The position numbers and the translations under genes are program-made. A stretch of 64,000 nucleotides of DNA. Origin: Sesamum alatum (lineage: Eukaryota; Streptophyta; Magnoliopsida; Lamiales; Pedaliaceae). The stretch lies in contig JACGWO010000011.1 in assembly GCA_034509735.1 (NCBI GenBank), forward strand, positions 23,916,979 to 23,980,978. The letters are read 5' to 3'. The notes below the pieces were generated by a model. That model was not told where the DNA came from, made no database searches, and saw only the letters and a program-made list of their open reading frames with translations. Below, in pieces: positions 23,146-35,366 of the stretch (position 1 is the stretch's first letter; every line of letters starts with the position of its first letter).

Positions 23146-24208
23146 GAAAAATTACACTCCCTTGTAATTTGAAAATTACATTTAGTACTCATGAGGTTTG
23201 CTTCTGTCTAACAAATAGGTCTATTCGTTAGTTAAAATCCACCAAATTTGTTGATATTAGAAAGAAAAAAAAAATTAAATTAGAGGTGATATTTGACATC
23301 AATTGACTTATTATTAACTTATTATAGGTCAAACGAATCTTTTTATGACCAAACTACCGTTATATATCACCACAAGTTAATGCATGAGAGGAGGTATATC
23401 TTCACCGTTATAAGGGTAATTTAGTCATAAAAGATTTGTTTGGCCTGCATTAAGTCATTAATAAGTCAATCGAAGGTAAATATTGATTTTCATTCAGTTT
23501 TTTTATTAATATTAACAAATTCGGTGAATTTTAACTAACGAAGGGACCTATTTGTTAGACAGAATCAAACCTCAGGGATATCAACAAATCGCAACTTCCG
23601 TCGAAGGTCAGGCTTTTCTTATGGCGCGCTTGCCTCAATTCGCTGCCTACGATCTCGAATATCCGGAAGCGGGGAATACCGTTTGAGGGCGGCTGCATGC
23701 TGTGCGGGGAGGAGTTGGAGGATGTGATCCATGTTTTGGCCTTATGCCCGTTCGCAAGGTTGGTGTGGGTTGTCTCATCCGTCCCATGGGACATAGTCGC
23801 ACCTACTACCGGAGACGTGGAGAGCTGGTTTAGAAGAATCCGAAGCAGGGGGACGTGGCAAGACTTCGAGATGGCGGCTATGACTAGCTGGGCACTCTGG
23901 TATAATAGGAACAAGAAGGTCTTTGAAGGGGCGGGCATGATGGCGCACGGGGTGGTGGAATTGGGACGCCGTCAGACGGTTCTCAGGGGAGACAGCGTTA
24001 CGTTTGATCTTTGCTTGGTTTGTCCTAGGATGAGGACCTGCTTTGGTTTTTCTTTCCTTCCCTTTTCCCTGTTTTAAACTTCTATAGTTGGGTGTTACAG
24101 TTTGGTTTTGTTATCTCTTCTTTCGGATATCAGATGTAATTTTTCAAACCATAAGAAATCTACGTATAACTACACAAAATCTCAGAGAAGGAGAGTGTAA
24201 TTATCCCT
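23146..24208. mobile_element. Family A MITE split by a LINE fragment
   Basis: Left part 23146-about 23581 and right part about 24126-24208 align with the unbroken family A copies. The gap is the LINE fragment, bounded by the repeated 8-mer GGATATCA. Confidence 0.75.
23583..24125 (+). pseudogene. 5'-truncated LINE insertion: zf-RVT domain fragment
   Basis: From 23583 an open frame reads LPSKVRLFLWRACLNSLPT, then MLCGEELEDVIHVLALCPFA with the C..C...H...C pattern, then RLVW, the zinc-binding domain found after reverse transcriptase in plant LINEs, followed by SWALWYNRNKKVFEG. It stops at 24077. The piece is flanked by GGATATCA on both sides (23575-23584 region and 24124-24131 region) and interrupts a MITE, so it arrived as a separate truncated insertion. 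No reverse transcriptase core and no poly(A) tail are present. It is much more GC-rich than the flanks. Confidence 0.8.
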
Positions 24209-25201
24209 TTTTTTTTTAGAACAAAAGTCTTCCATTTTATTTCCGCTCTCCCTCAACAATTCTTAAATTTCATCCACTTCATCTTTGTATATCTTCCACG
24301 TGGAGGTATATTTTCACTCTTCTAACAGTAATTTGATTAAAAAAAATTATTTAATTTATAATAAATTAATACTAAGTCAATAAAACATAAATATGAATGT
24401 CGTGCAATAATTACACACCAAACGTTAAGGAAAAGTGGTGTACCAAGATTCAATTAGAAATTTAGAACTACCATATTAGGGGAATCTAAAATCTAAATGA
24501 ACGTGAGAGAGAGTGAGGAGAGAAGGGGCAAAAATAACGTGAGAAGCTGGAGAGGAGAGAAAGAGGATGAAGACAAGTGTGGGGCCCAAACCCAAAGCCA
24601 AAGAGAAGAAAAAGACAAAGATGTTGGGCAGATTTTGACTAATTTTCTAACCCCCCATCCCCATGTGAATCAATGTGATTGAATTGTCCCCTCCACCGCA
24701 ATCTCCGCCCCCTCATTTCCTCACTTTCACCCCTCTTCCCCTTCTCTTTTCTTACCTCAATTTCAATTATTTTATATCTTTTATAGTGGAATTACAACTA
24801 AAATTTAAAAGATATGCTACATTTAAATGTAACAAATTCAAATGACTTCAGATTATATAAATTTATAGTACAACTTAAATGGGAATTTAAAATTTTGTTA
24901 TGCTATAGATTCAAGAAATTCGTAAATATATATATGAAAGCAAAAGATAGAGTGGATGTGGGGGGAATGGGTGGCAGCTATATGATGTGTGCATGTGGTA
25001 TGTTCAACATTTGTAGATTGTGAAATGATAGATCATCATATGTCCTATATTGTTTCTGTCAGATTGAGGCAAAAATGAGTTTAGTACGCCTATGCCGCGC
25101 TCTATCATGAAAATGTTGTCGACCAACCATGAACCTTTCTAACCAAATGTAATGTACTAAAATTATCCTGAAATGTAGTGACAATATATATTATATATTT
25201 A
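24209..25201. other. Intergenic sequence
   Basis: 24490-24620 is GA-rich, and 24640-24760 is C-rich. A 61-residue ORF at 24497-24682 looks like composition noise. No recognised gene or repeat. Confidence 0.4.
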
Positions 25202-25650
25202 TGATAGGTATATCATACCCATTGAAGAAAGAGACATAAATAACCCTCAATTAATGCAAAAATATCATCAAAGCCCCAAGATCCTCGTCCTTTACTTCTC
25301 GACCCCACCCGCTCCAAGGACTCGAGATCTGGACCATACGCTGTCTGACAACTTATGACTTGAGATGATGCTACGAGCACCATGCAAGTGGGCAAATTTG
25401 GCCCCATATATACACTCACTCAACTGCATTTATGGTATGACACATTTATTACTTCCTACCACATTAATATCTTTGGTTCGCATATTATCAACTCGAATTT
25501 GAGCTGACTTAAGCATTGGAGGATCTTAGTTGGGGACCATCCCAGCTAGCCTAACGTGCTTCTCTTTTCTCCAGGACCACACTTCATTTGGGTGCAACAC
25601 AGAAGATCGCATTACCCGACCACAGGGAGCTTGTCAATTCCATCGGATCA
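25202..25650 (+). repeat. 5' LTR of the gypsy element
   Basis: Begins TGATAGGTATATCATACCC and ends ...CGGATCA, followed by ATTGACCCTGTCTGTGGGAA, a mutated form of the TTGGCGCCGTCTGTGGGAA stretch seen after many plant gypsy LTRs. Matches the 3' LTR over its length with many substitutions. A TATA-like CCCATATATACAC occurs near 25410. Confidence 0.85.
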
Positions 25651-26107
25651 ATTGACCCTGTCTGTGGGAAAACTGAGAAGAGCACTCTTGATTCAGAATG
25701 GAAGGGCCATCTAGAAGAGAACACATGTCGGGGGAGGAGAGGAAACCCCTCGAAGACAAGATGATCAGATATTCAGATATCAAGAGGCAAGTCGCAACAA
25801 ATGATTGAGGAAGCCAACAGAAATGCCTTAGTAGAGTATGAGGGGAGGACAACTACACCAATAGCCTAGGATTCCGTAAAACGATAATTGTTCAAGGGAA
25901 AATAGGTCGAGGAGGATCCAAAGGAAGTGATAAGCAGGGAGAAACCTGAGAAAGGTCAAGAGATAGAACTATCGGATGCAAGATCCAGCGAAAAGGGTAG
26001 AGCAAGGAGGAGAGAGCTAGGCATATCTAAGGTGGAAGTAGAAGATAGGTCGATAAATAGAGAGGATGGGGATGCAAATCAACAAGCTGAAAAGGTGAGG
26101 AGAGATC

Positions 26108-27307
26108 GTGGCTCAGAACAAAAACTCACCTTTCTCGAATAAAATATTGATGGAGATAGTGGACCCTAACTTCAAGCTGCCAAATTTGCCCAAGTATGAT
26201 GGGACTAAGGATCTCCAGGAGCACATTGCAGCTTTCGAACCGGTAATCACTTTGTATGGTCAATCTGATTCCTTTAACACAAAATTGTTCGTGACCACTT
26301 TGACAGAGAAAGCATAGGAATGGTTTACTAGTGTACCTAGTGGAACCATAGAATTGTATAGACTGTTAATCCAGAAGTTCGCATTTCATTTTGCGAGTAA
26401 GAAAAAACAAAGGCGATCAACCACATACCTGTTCACCATACGATAGAGAGATGACAAGTCGCTAAAGAGCTTTGTGGTTAGATTCAATAATGAGACGCTA
26501 GAAGTTCAAGACCTCGGGGATAAATATGAGGATCAACATTCTTATACATGGTTTGAAAAAGGGGTCATTTTCTTCGGTCCTTGTGAGGGACCCCCCAAAG
26601 ATGTGGAGCAACTGATGAGAATGACTCAAAATTACATTGATGAAGAAGTGATGAACACCATGAAGGATGGTGAGTGGTCGAATTCTAAAGATCGGGATAG
26701 ATATAGAGACCGAAGAAGGGATATGCGCAATTGATTTGAGAAAGATTAGGAGACACCTTATCAACCCAGGTATCACAAATACACCCATTTAATACAACAA
26801 GGGCAAAGGTTTTGATGATGGTGAAAAAGGCGAATGTTTTAGAGTGGCCCAAGAAAACTCGTGTCACACTAGCTAAGAAATATTCCAACAAATATTGTAA
26901 AAGAAAGAGGACACGACATGGAAGATTACCAGTTGAAGGATGAGATAGAAGGGTTGGTAAGGCAAGGATATTTCAAAGAATATGTGTTAGAATCTCGAGG
27001 AGGCAAAAGAGAGCAAACAAAGAAACAAAGAGAAAGATTGAGGAGTAGGTCACGTAGTAGAGAGATGTTTAGAGGTAAAGGAAAGGAGGTTAGATTTAGA
27101 GGTAATGGTCCTGTCAAAGGAGTTATCCATACAATCGCAGGCAGGCCTATAGGTGGAGACTCTAGAAGGGCGAGGAAAAATTATGCGAGAAATATGAGAA
27201 CATATAGCATAAGAGAATTGGTGTTAAGTGTCGAGCATGAGGAAGAAGTCACCTTTGGCAAGAAGGATTTGGGACCAGAGGTCGGGTCGAGAACGACCCC
27301 GTGGTGA
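26108..27307 (+). pseudogene. gag remnant of the gypsy element
   Basis: The frame from 26108 encodes FKLPNLPKYDGTKDLQEHI and AFEPVITLYGQSD, the conserved start of the Retrotrans_gag domain. It meets stops after TLTEKA and resumes with EWFTSVPSGTIELYRLL and KSFVVRFNNETLEVQDL. A basic, Arg-rich stretch follows at 26918-27300. At least three in-frame stops separate the pieces, so no intact capsid protein can be made. Confidence 0.8.
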
Positions 27308-27960
27308 TCAAGATAGATATCGCCAACTTGGCAATGCATAAGGTGTTGGTAGATAACGATAGCTCAGTACACATCTGATTTATGGAAGTATTCAGGAAGA
27401 TGGCTTATTTACAGCCAGTTCACACCCCCTCTGTGGGATTTGGTGGGAGTAAGGTAACGCCATTAGGAATAATCGACCTCTCGATTTCAATGGGCTATGA
27501 GCCGAGAAGAAGAACTTTGATGATAAAGGTTTCTTGTAGTATATACACCATTTGCTTATAACGTAATTTTGGGGTAACCTGGTTTAAATTTATTTTAGGT
27601 TGTAGTATCTACTTACCATCTGAAAATGAAATTCTCGACTGAAAATGGGGTGGGAGAAGTATGTTGCGATCAGAAAGAAGCTAGGGGACGTTATAATTTG
27701 TCCCTGAAAAAGGCCGAGATGGAGGGAGCGAAGATAGGGGCAAAACAAACAGGAGAGGAGTTGGAAGAGTTCAAAAAATTAAAATCCGAATGGATAGAAC
27801 CAACAGAAGAGCATAAGGTGATCAAGCTAGTGCAGGGAGCAAAACAGCAAGGATCAAATTGCACATGACCTCGGAGTTAGAAACTCTGACTATCGAGTTC
27901 TTGAGGAAAACACCGAATCTTTCCATGAAGTCCGTCAAATTTTAAGGGTATTGATCCCGA
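27308..27960 (+). pseudogene. Protease and linker remnant of the gypsy element
   Basis: Homology continues as NAxxHKVLVDNDSS (the usual LVDxGSS protease motif, here with the glycine altered), then VVSTYHLKMKFSTENGVGEV and a charged linker (27626-27868). Stops interrupt the frame. Confidence 0.6.
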
Positions 27961-27989
27961 GGTAATTGGTCCATAAGCTCAATGTAGAT

Positions 27990-30960
27990 CACCCAGGACA
28001 AGCCAGTAAAATAGAAAAATAGGTTGTTTGGGGTCGAGCGAAATAAGATCATTGAGGAATAGGTGAACAAGTTTCAAGAGGCCAGGTATGTAGCCGAGGT
28101 TCAATACACAGAATGGTTATCAAACGTTGTGATTGTGCCAAAGGCATCTGGAAAATGGTGAATGTGTATTGATTTTACTAATTTAAACAAGGCATGTTCG
28201 AAAGATCCACACTCGCTAACTCGAAGTGATTTGTTGGTGGACTCCATTGTAGGATGTGCTTTATTCAACATGATGGATTACCAAGGATATCATCAGATTT
28301 TCATGGCGGAAGAGGATAGAGGTAAGACTTCTTTTGTCATTGAAAATGGTATTTATTGTTACAATGTGATATCTTTTGGTTTGAAAAATGCAGGTGCAAC
28401 CTACCAAAGGTTGGTCAATAGGATGGTCAACGATCTCATTGGGACTTCTATGGAGGTCTACGTTGATGATATGCTGGTCAAAAGCAAGAAGGAAGAAGAA
28501 CATATCTCACCTTAAAAAGGCGTTTGAAGGAATGAGAAATTATGGGATGAAGCTCGATCTAACTAAGTGTACCTTCGGATTCAGGGGTGGAAAATTCTTG
28601 GGTTACATGGTCAACGAGAAAGTCACCAAAGCCAACCCGAAAAAATATAGAGGTGATCATGCAATTGAGCTCGCCAAAAACGATCGAGGAGGTTCAAAAG
28701 ATAACAGGTAAGGTCGCATCGCTCAACCACTTCATTTCTAGGTCAGTAGAAAAAAAAAAACTTGCCATTCTTCAAGACTTTAAGGAATGTTAAAGACTTT
28801 AAATAGACAGAAGAATGCAAGCAGGCCTTGAAGGACTCAAAACATTATTTGATGTCGTCATCGTTATTTGCAAACCCTAAGCTAAGGGAACCCTTGTACC
28901 TATACTTAGTTGTTTCAAATGATGTTGTGAGCTCGGTGTTAGTAAGGGGGGAGATGAGAGTGCAGAGCTTAGTATACTATATTAGTAGAATGTTGCAAGG
29001 AGCTGAGAAGAGATACATCCAAATAGAAAAGTTGGCATTGGCATTAGTCACTACAACAAGAAAGTTGTGACCCTACTTCCAGTCACATAAAATTGTGGTG
29101 CTCACGAACCCTCCATTGAAGAAGATAATGTCAAAACCAGACGCATCAGGACGCTTAATTAAGTGGGTGGTGGAGTTAGGAGAGTTCGATATTGAATACC
29201 TAGCAAAAACCTCTGTAAAAGCACAAGTGTTTAATGACTTTATTGTTGAGTTAGCAGGTGAACAAGATGGTTGTTGCATATCGAAGGATCATCAAATTCG
29301 AACAACGGGGGAACAGGGATTTTGCTACAAGGACCAGAGAGGTCAAGAGCGAGGTTGTGGCAAAATTAGCTTTTCCCACGACCAACAATGAATTGGAATA
29401 CGAGGCATTAATCTTGGGCCTAAAGATGGAGCACGAAGCAGGGGTAAGAAAGTTAGATGTTTACATTGGCTATCAGTTGGTAGCTATGTAGATTGAAGGA
29501 TCATACGAGATCCATGAGCTCCATGACTTAGTACCTGAAAAAGGTAAAAGAGATAATGAAGAAGTTGAGCAAGTGCATGATACAACAAATACCAAGAGAA
29601 GAGAACAAAAGAGCAGACACACTATCCAAGTTTGGTGCTATGGTGTTCGGGATAAAAAATAGAAAGATCACTGTGATTGTGAAAGAAATAGCGACAATAG
29701 ATGAGGCGGACAGAGAGGGGCATCGCGCAGAAGAGGAGAGGTCGTTGAAGACGAAATTGGTAGAATATTTGAAAGATGGAGGAGTCGTACCCAATGACCC
29801 CACTGTTTCTAGAAGTATGAAGTTTAAAGAAAACAGGTTTACTCTACTAAACAATGAGCTTTATAGAAGATCAACGGATGGACTTCTATTGAAATGTCTA
29901 AATCCTAAGAAGGCTCAGTATGTCTTGAGGGAGATACACGGACGAAGTTGTGGGAACCATTCAGGAAGGATTGTTGGCGTAGAAGGTAGTACGGCAAGGA
30001 TATTTTTGGCCTAGTTTGGTGAAGGATGCGATGGAGTTCACCAAAATATGCGAAAGTTGTCAGAAATATGTTGCCCTAGGACACACACTAGCGACCCTGA
30101 TAGAGCCAATCAAAATTACATATCCGTTTGACCAATGGTGGATTGACATCCTGGGACCTTTCTCCCAGGCACCTGCTTAGAAAAATTTGTTATCGTGGCA
30201 GTAGAGTATTTTTTCAAATGGATAGAAGCGGAAGCATTAGCCAAAATCTCTTAGAAAGAGGTAATAAATTTTATCTGAAAAACTATTATTGAAGGTTTGG
30301 CATACCAATGATCTTGAAATCAAATAACGATACATATTCCAAGGAAATGAGACCGTGGCATGGTGCAAAGAGTTAAAAATTCAAAAAAATTCCACGACTG
30401 TTGGGAATCCGCAAGCGAATGGATATATGGAAATTACAAACAACATTTTGCTGCAGCCCCTTAAGACAAGGCTGGAAGGAGCTAAGGGGTCGTGGGTAGA
30501 AGAATTGCCTGGAGTGTTGTGGGCATATCAGACGACACCGAGGTCGGCAACTAGTTAAACCCCATTTGTTTAGTTTATCAAACTGAAACCATCATACCTA
30601 TAAAGATTAGTGAAGAGACAACAATAATCTCACAATATGACCCTCATAAAAACCAAAATGAGAGGGTTTTTGATCTCATCATAGTTGAAGAAAAGAGAGA
30701 TCGAGCACATGCAAGAATGGTGCACGACAAGAATTTGATAATGAGAAGTTACAACCATAGGGTGAAACCAAGGCACTTCCAAGTCAGCACCCTCACATAA
30801 AAAAGGTTAAAGTATCTAAGCATGTGGGAAAATTAGACCCCAGTTGGGAAGGACCCTATAAGGTGGTTGAGATCAAGAAAAAAAGAAACTTACAGGTTGC
30901 AAGATATGGATGGGAAAGACTTGCCAAGACCGAGGAACATTTATAACATGAAGAAATTTT
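27990..30960 (+). pseudogene. Reverse transcriptase - RNase H - integrase remnant
   Basis: RT motifs: CIDFTNLNKACSKDP (28162 on; the codon just before is a stop), GLKNAGATYQRLVN, and YVDD at 28459-28470, so the catalytic aspartates survive. A gypsy RNase H follows (LYLVVSNDVVSSVLV, about 28870-29090) and then a second RNase H-like stretch (FPTTNNELEYEALILGLKME, about 29375-29490). Integrase remnants include a zinc-finger-like region (about 29890-30070) and VGNPQANGYMEITNNIL ... WAYQTTPRSAT (30390-30560). The order RT - RNase H - second RNase H - integrase supports the Tat lineage. Frameshifts and stops occur throughout. Confidence 0.85.
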
Positions 30961-31029
30961 ATGCATGAAGAATCCGTGTGAAAATTATTTTGTAAAATTT
31001 TGACCAGGGGATTCTGATAAATAACTCCA

Positions 31030-31470
31030 TATTGTATCTCGATTTGAGAAAGATCCCTTTTTGAAATCCTCATTTTGATCTAAGAAAGATAAATAGAATT
31101 TGATTTGAAAAAGATAATTTATCCAATTTGAGAAAGATCCTTACATTCAAGTCCTTTTATGCAATCTGAAAAAGATCACCTATTCTTTATATAATGTCTT
31201 ATTACGCGATCTGAAAAGATCATTATGACGATCTGGGAAAGATCCTTTAATGTGATATGAAAAAGACCTACTGTTGCAACCTAAAGAAGATTAATATTGA
31301 ATCTGAAAAAGATCCCTAAAATCTGAAAAGGATTTTTGATTTGAAAAGATCCCTACAATCTGGGAAAAAAAAAAAAAAAAAAAAGATTCTCAATCTGAAA
31401 AGATCCTTAAAAATGGAGATTTTCCAAGTACAAACTTCCCATAAGGTCGAGATAATTAAATTTGAAAAAG
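31030..31470 (+). repeat. Array of short GATCTGAAAAAGATC-type repeats
   Basis: At least 14 variants of A/GATCTGAAAAAGATC occur between about 31032 and 31405, spaced mostly 15-45 bases apart. The unit is nearly self-complementary at its ends (GATC...GATC). The array lies just downstream of the integrase remnant, within the non-coding 3' part of the gypsy element, and includes an A-run of about 21 bases (31364-31384). Confidence 0.85.
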
Positions 31471-32042
31471 ATTTGAAGTATAAACTCCCAATGGGGTCAA
31501 GATGTTTGGATATGGAAAAGGACCAAATATGTTACGTAAAGATCACGGAAAGGAAAATGCGTAATCGTAATAGCAAAGTACACATAACAATGAGATCGAA
31601 AGAGCTATCTAAGGAATTTCATTAACATTAGGATAATTAAACGAGAAGATCGATAGACCATCCACCAAAGTTGGGTATGTGATCTTACAAAATGATCACA
31701 ATAAAAGCTAGTCCTGACAAAAATAATAAAAAAGTCCTAGATTGCACAGTTTAGGACATGTTCTCCACCTCATCAATCGAATCTTAAAATTCATCTTGTT
31801 TAGCAGGAGGAGTAGTTTCTTCAGGATAAGCCTCAAGGATGCCATCAAGAGCAGGGGTCGAGGCGGCTTTGATCAAATGCTTCTATAAAGCCCTTGAGCT
31901 TCGCCACATGCAATCTACATATCTCAAAGCATCCGTTTGCAAATTCAGAAGCCTTGACCTCGACTACGACCTTGAAGGCAGGAGCTTTGAGAAAATCGCG
32001 CGCACCTTGAAGCCAAGTCTCTGATATAACCTTTTTATAGTC

Positions 32043-32080
32043 GTATGATTGAAGGTATGCCTAGCGACCTTCAATCATAC
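32043..32080. other. Perfect 14-bp stem hairpin at the end of the antisense ORF
   Basis: GTATGATTGAAGGT (32043-32056) and ACCTTCAATCATAC (32067-32080) are exact inverted repeats with a 10-base loop. The stop codon of the antisense ORF lies in the loop-stem junction (32061-32063). Confidence 0.8.
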
Positions 32081-34188
32081 CTTCGGCACTGCTAGCGGTG
32101 CGACTTGCTGAAAAGCCTTCGGTTTTTCCTTGATCAAGGGTAATAACACTTGATTTCTCGACCTCGGTAGCGGGTCGTTGGAGTTGAGCTTCTAGATCAA
32201 CTATCTTAGCCTCGACTGCAGCTTTGGATTTCAAAAGCTCCTTCTCAGAATGTTCGGAGTCTGCCAAACTCTTTAGGTCGGGATTTTTGACCTCGGCCAG
32301 AGTCTTCTCATGCCTCCACATTGAACATTTCAAGGATTGATGATCACCAAAGGTGGCGGCCTGAAATGAGCAATGCTTAGAAAAGAAGGTCGAAAGTAAC
32401 ATTAGTAATATGTCAAAGGGGTACCTGCATGATAGCATGAGCATGATTCTCTTGGACCTGAGTATGGGTAATCTTCACTAGTTAGGCCTGGTTGCGATCC
32501 AAGTAGTAGGAATTGTACAACTCCCACGAGTCCTGGCCCACATGTGTTTTTAGGGCTTAGCTCTGAGATGCGATAGCCCAGTCAGGGATCAATTTTTCCC
32601 CCTACATCTCAACGACCCTACAACTAGGAAACTTTAACTCCTCAACGCCCTCCTTCCACCAGAGCGCGAGCTTTTTCAATAGTTTTGAGTTCTCATCTTC
32701 TTCAGCTCGCGCAACTAGCTTCCTTGGCTAATTTGCATTCCAAGCGCGATTTGTTGTGCTTGCTAGATTTGCTGGAACGTGAAATTTTGTTGCAGTGCTT
32801 TTGCTTTCTTTTGCGCTTTTTGGGTTCACTAGGACCATCACCGGTATTAGCGGGCTCGATCTCAACCTCGGTTACCTTAGAGTTTGAATCCCTCCTTTCC
32901 TACTTGGCATGCGAGATTTGGGATGTATTCACTAGCTCGAGCAGAAGTATGGATGTCGTCACTTGCGACCTCAAGTGCCTATGGAGTCTGAGGGTTGGAG
33001 CCAGCAGGATGGTCAGGCTGATCAATTTGGGGTCCTCACCAAAAGGTGCAACGGAGGTCTCAGCTTCCGACGAATTGCGGGTGACACCAGCAAGAAGAGC
33101 TCCCATGAGAGTGCGAAGCCTATTAGCGATCCGAGCATCCATTACTCTTATATCTTAAAAGGATGAGAAATGCTGACATCAACAAGCACATTCAAGATAA
33201 TCAAAAGACAATATAGGATGAAGTCAAGTAAAAATTGATCACCTAATGAACCCCTACTTAGAGGGGTGTTGGGAGAGTTCGGCGAGCTTCGAGACCTTCT
33301 ATACTAAAAGCTTTTTGTGCTTGTATCAATAAATGTTAAGATTATTTATTAGGTTGCCCACCAGCCCCCCTCCGCGAGTTACCAGATCATGTTTGGTTAT
33401 GCGCCAATCACATTGAAAGGACCATTCTTGACCAGGATGAGTTAATTTATCTAAATATCGACAATCTATATGAGAAGTGAGGTAGAAAAAGCCTCGATCA
33501 CCCAACCTATTCGAGGTGGTAAAGGAGTAAAGAGACCAAACATTATCAAAACTGGGGTCGAGATTGAGGTGCCGAATTATTATAACAAAAAGAATAAGAT
33601 GACAAATGGGATAAGGGGAAAGCTGCATAGGGCAGATGTCTAAGACCCGAATAATATGTTCTACAGGGCGAGCTAAAGGAAAATGAAGACCAATCTCTAA
33701 ATGCAAGATAGAAAAAGGACAAAAATCCCTAGGAGGGCGATGCATCCTATCAGAAGATTGTAGAATCAAAACTCCAAAATTGTTGGGAATAAAATATTTT
33801 TCTTTAAGATGTTGAATGAGAGTTTTTACAGTACTCACTATGCCTGTGCAAGGACTTCTAGCCATCATTTCTTGATACCTAATATGACTAGGAACTTCCT
33901 AGGATTCTACTAACTCTATGGACGGCTCGACAGTAGTGACCTCAGGGGGAGTGAGATCACGTTAGAAGGACCAACTATATTAACTAAAGGTTGGGGAACA
34001 TTAAATGTGCCTACGTCTAAGTCTTTAGATTGTGGTGAGGTCACAGACGACCTTGGAGAGGAGGAATCGGAGCAAAAGTTCGAGTTTGAAGAAGAAGCCA
34101 TTAGAAAATAATAAAGTGATAGTACCTTGAGATCGAAGGTCGAGTTGGCGAAGGGCGACGTCCGGAAAGACGGGCTCGAAAGGGGCAA
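32061..34188 (-). pseudogene. Antisense ORF of the gypsy element (Transposase_28-like)
   Basis: Minus-strand frames, reading from 34188 down: a Ser-rich start (ASSSNSNFCSDSSSPRSS), then at 33868-33326 NFGVLILQSSDRMHRPPRDF, ILHLEIGLHFPLARPVEHII and NRLGDRGFFYLTSH, which resemble the domain named putative gypsy-type transposon (Transposase_28). The last part (32444-32061) is a coiled-coil-like stretch (LKSKAAVEAKIVDLEAQL). Such antisense ORFs are a known extra of Tat-lineage elements; their function is not established. The frame is broken at several points here. The plus-strand ORF at 32685-33158 is its shadow. Confidence 0.7.
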
Positions 34189-34382
34189 GATCTTAGGTTG
34201 TTTGAATGAGTCAAATGCATCCCTTATTTATAGCAAGGGGGCATGGAAAGACGCCCTCATCTTGAACGGTTAGGATGTTGCCACATCAACAGGATCGAAG
34301 GGTGGTTGTCGCGATGGTTTACATAGCAACAGTTCGACTTCTCCTAGTGCAATAACTTAAAACACTAGAAGAAGTAAAGTAA

Positions 34383-34832
34383 TGATAGGGGTATATGATA
34401 CCTACTGGAAAAAGACATAAATGACCCTCAAATAAGGCGAAAATGCCATCAAAGCCCCAGGATCTGCGTCCTTTTACTTTGACCTGACCCGCTCCAGGGA
34501 CCCGAGATCTGGGCCATACACCGTCTAACAGCTCATGGCTTGAGATTGACGCCACATGGATCAGGCAAGTTGGCACATTTGGCCCTATAAATACCCTCAT
34601 TCCACTGTATTTATGGTATGACACATTTATTAGTTTCTACCATATGAAATATCTTCAGTCGCATATTATCATCTTGACCTTGAACTGATTTAAACATCGA
34701 AGGTTCATAGTTGGGGATCATCCCAGTTAGCTTAACGTGTTTATCTCTTCTCAAGTACTGCACTTAATCTGGGTGAAACACACAGGACCGCATTACCCAA
34801 TCACAGAAAAATCGCCATATTAAATTGGTTCA
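34383..34832 (+). repeat. 3' LTR of the gypsy element
   Basis: Starts TGATAGGGGTATATGATACC and ends ...TTGGTTCA. It keeps the same internal landmarks as the 5' LTR: CATCAAAGCCCC, CCGAGATCTGG, TTTATGGTATGACACATTTA and AGTTGGGGA.CATCCCAG. Differences are numerous, so the insertion is old. Confidence 0.85.
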
Positions 34833-35366
34833 ATATATATATATGGTTTATCTATAATAATCACTAAAATTAGACTTTAGAAAGACGCCAATACAAAAAT
34901 AAATAAATAAAATTAGGCATGTGAGGTGTGTCTGGTCCGGTGCATAGGATAATCATTTCACAATTATAAATGTAGATAGTGTGAAATTGGATCCGGCACG
35001 ACATGACATATTGCTCTCCTTTTCACATTATCCCAATCAATTTTTAATTATCAGCTCAACACACTTTAATGCAAAAATGGTGCATTTATTACAGGTGTGA
35101 AAGACATTCCGAGGAGGATCCCCTAAACCATCATCCTTAACATAAAATCAATTTTTACTTACAAAACACACTTCTACTATAATAAATAATATTCATCTCA
35201 TTTATTAACTGCACTGCAGAGGACACTCGCTAACATCCCCATCTACTTCGGATCTACCCCCACTTCTTTTACACTTATTACTCCACCTCAAAAACATCTT
35301 GTCTGAATTATAAATTCTAATTTCTTTGACTTTCACTATCACTTCTATATACTCTAATAATTTTAA
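34833..35366. other. AT-rich spacer
   Basis: Starts with a (TA)n run. Nothing else recognised. Confidence 0.4.

Larger units (their letters stand above)
25202..34832 (+). mobile_element. Degraded Ty3/gypsy LTR retrotransposon, probably Tat lineage
   Basis: Nearly 9.6 kb bounded by direct LTRs of about 450 bases. The plus strand carries gag, protease, reverse transcriptase, two RNase H segments and integrase remnants, all with stops and frame changes. A block of short repeats and a minus-strand ORF region lie between integrase and the 3' LTR. A second (archaeal-like) RNase H, 3' short repeats and an antisense ORF are described features of Tat-lineage (Ogre/Retand-like) elements. Flanking 5-mers ATTTA and ATATA are only a near match. 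LTR divergence and many stops show an old, inactive copy. Confidence 0.9.

Noticed and set aside
23555..23938. 127-residue minus-strand ORF
   Set aside because: Opposite-strand shadow of the LINE zf-RVT fragment, which has clear homology on the plus strand.
31030..31470. CRISPR-like array
   Set aside because: The short units have variable spacing and sequence and lie inside a plant retrotransposon; no cas genes.
32685..33158. 157-residue plus-strand ORF in the gypsy element
   Set aside because: Shadow of the antisense ORF; the recognisable domain reads on the minus strand.
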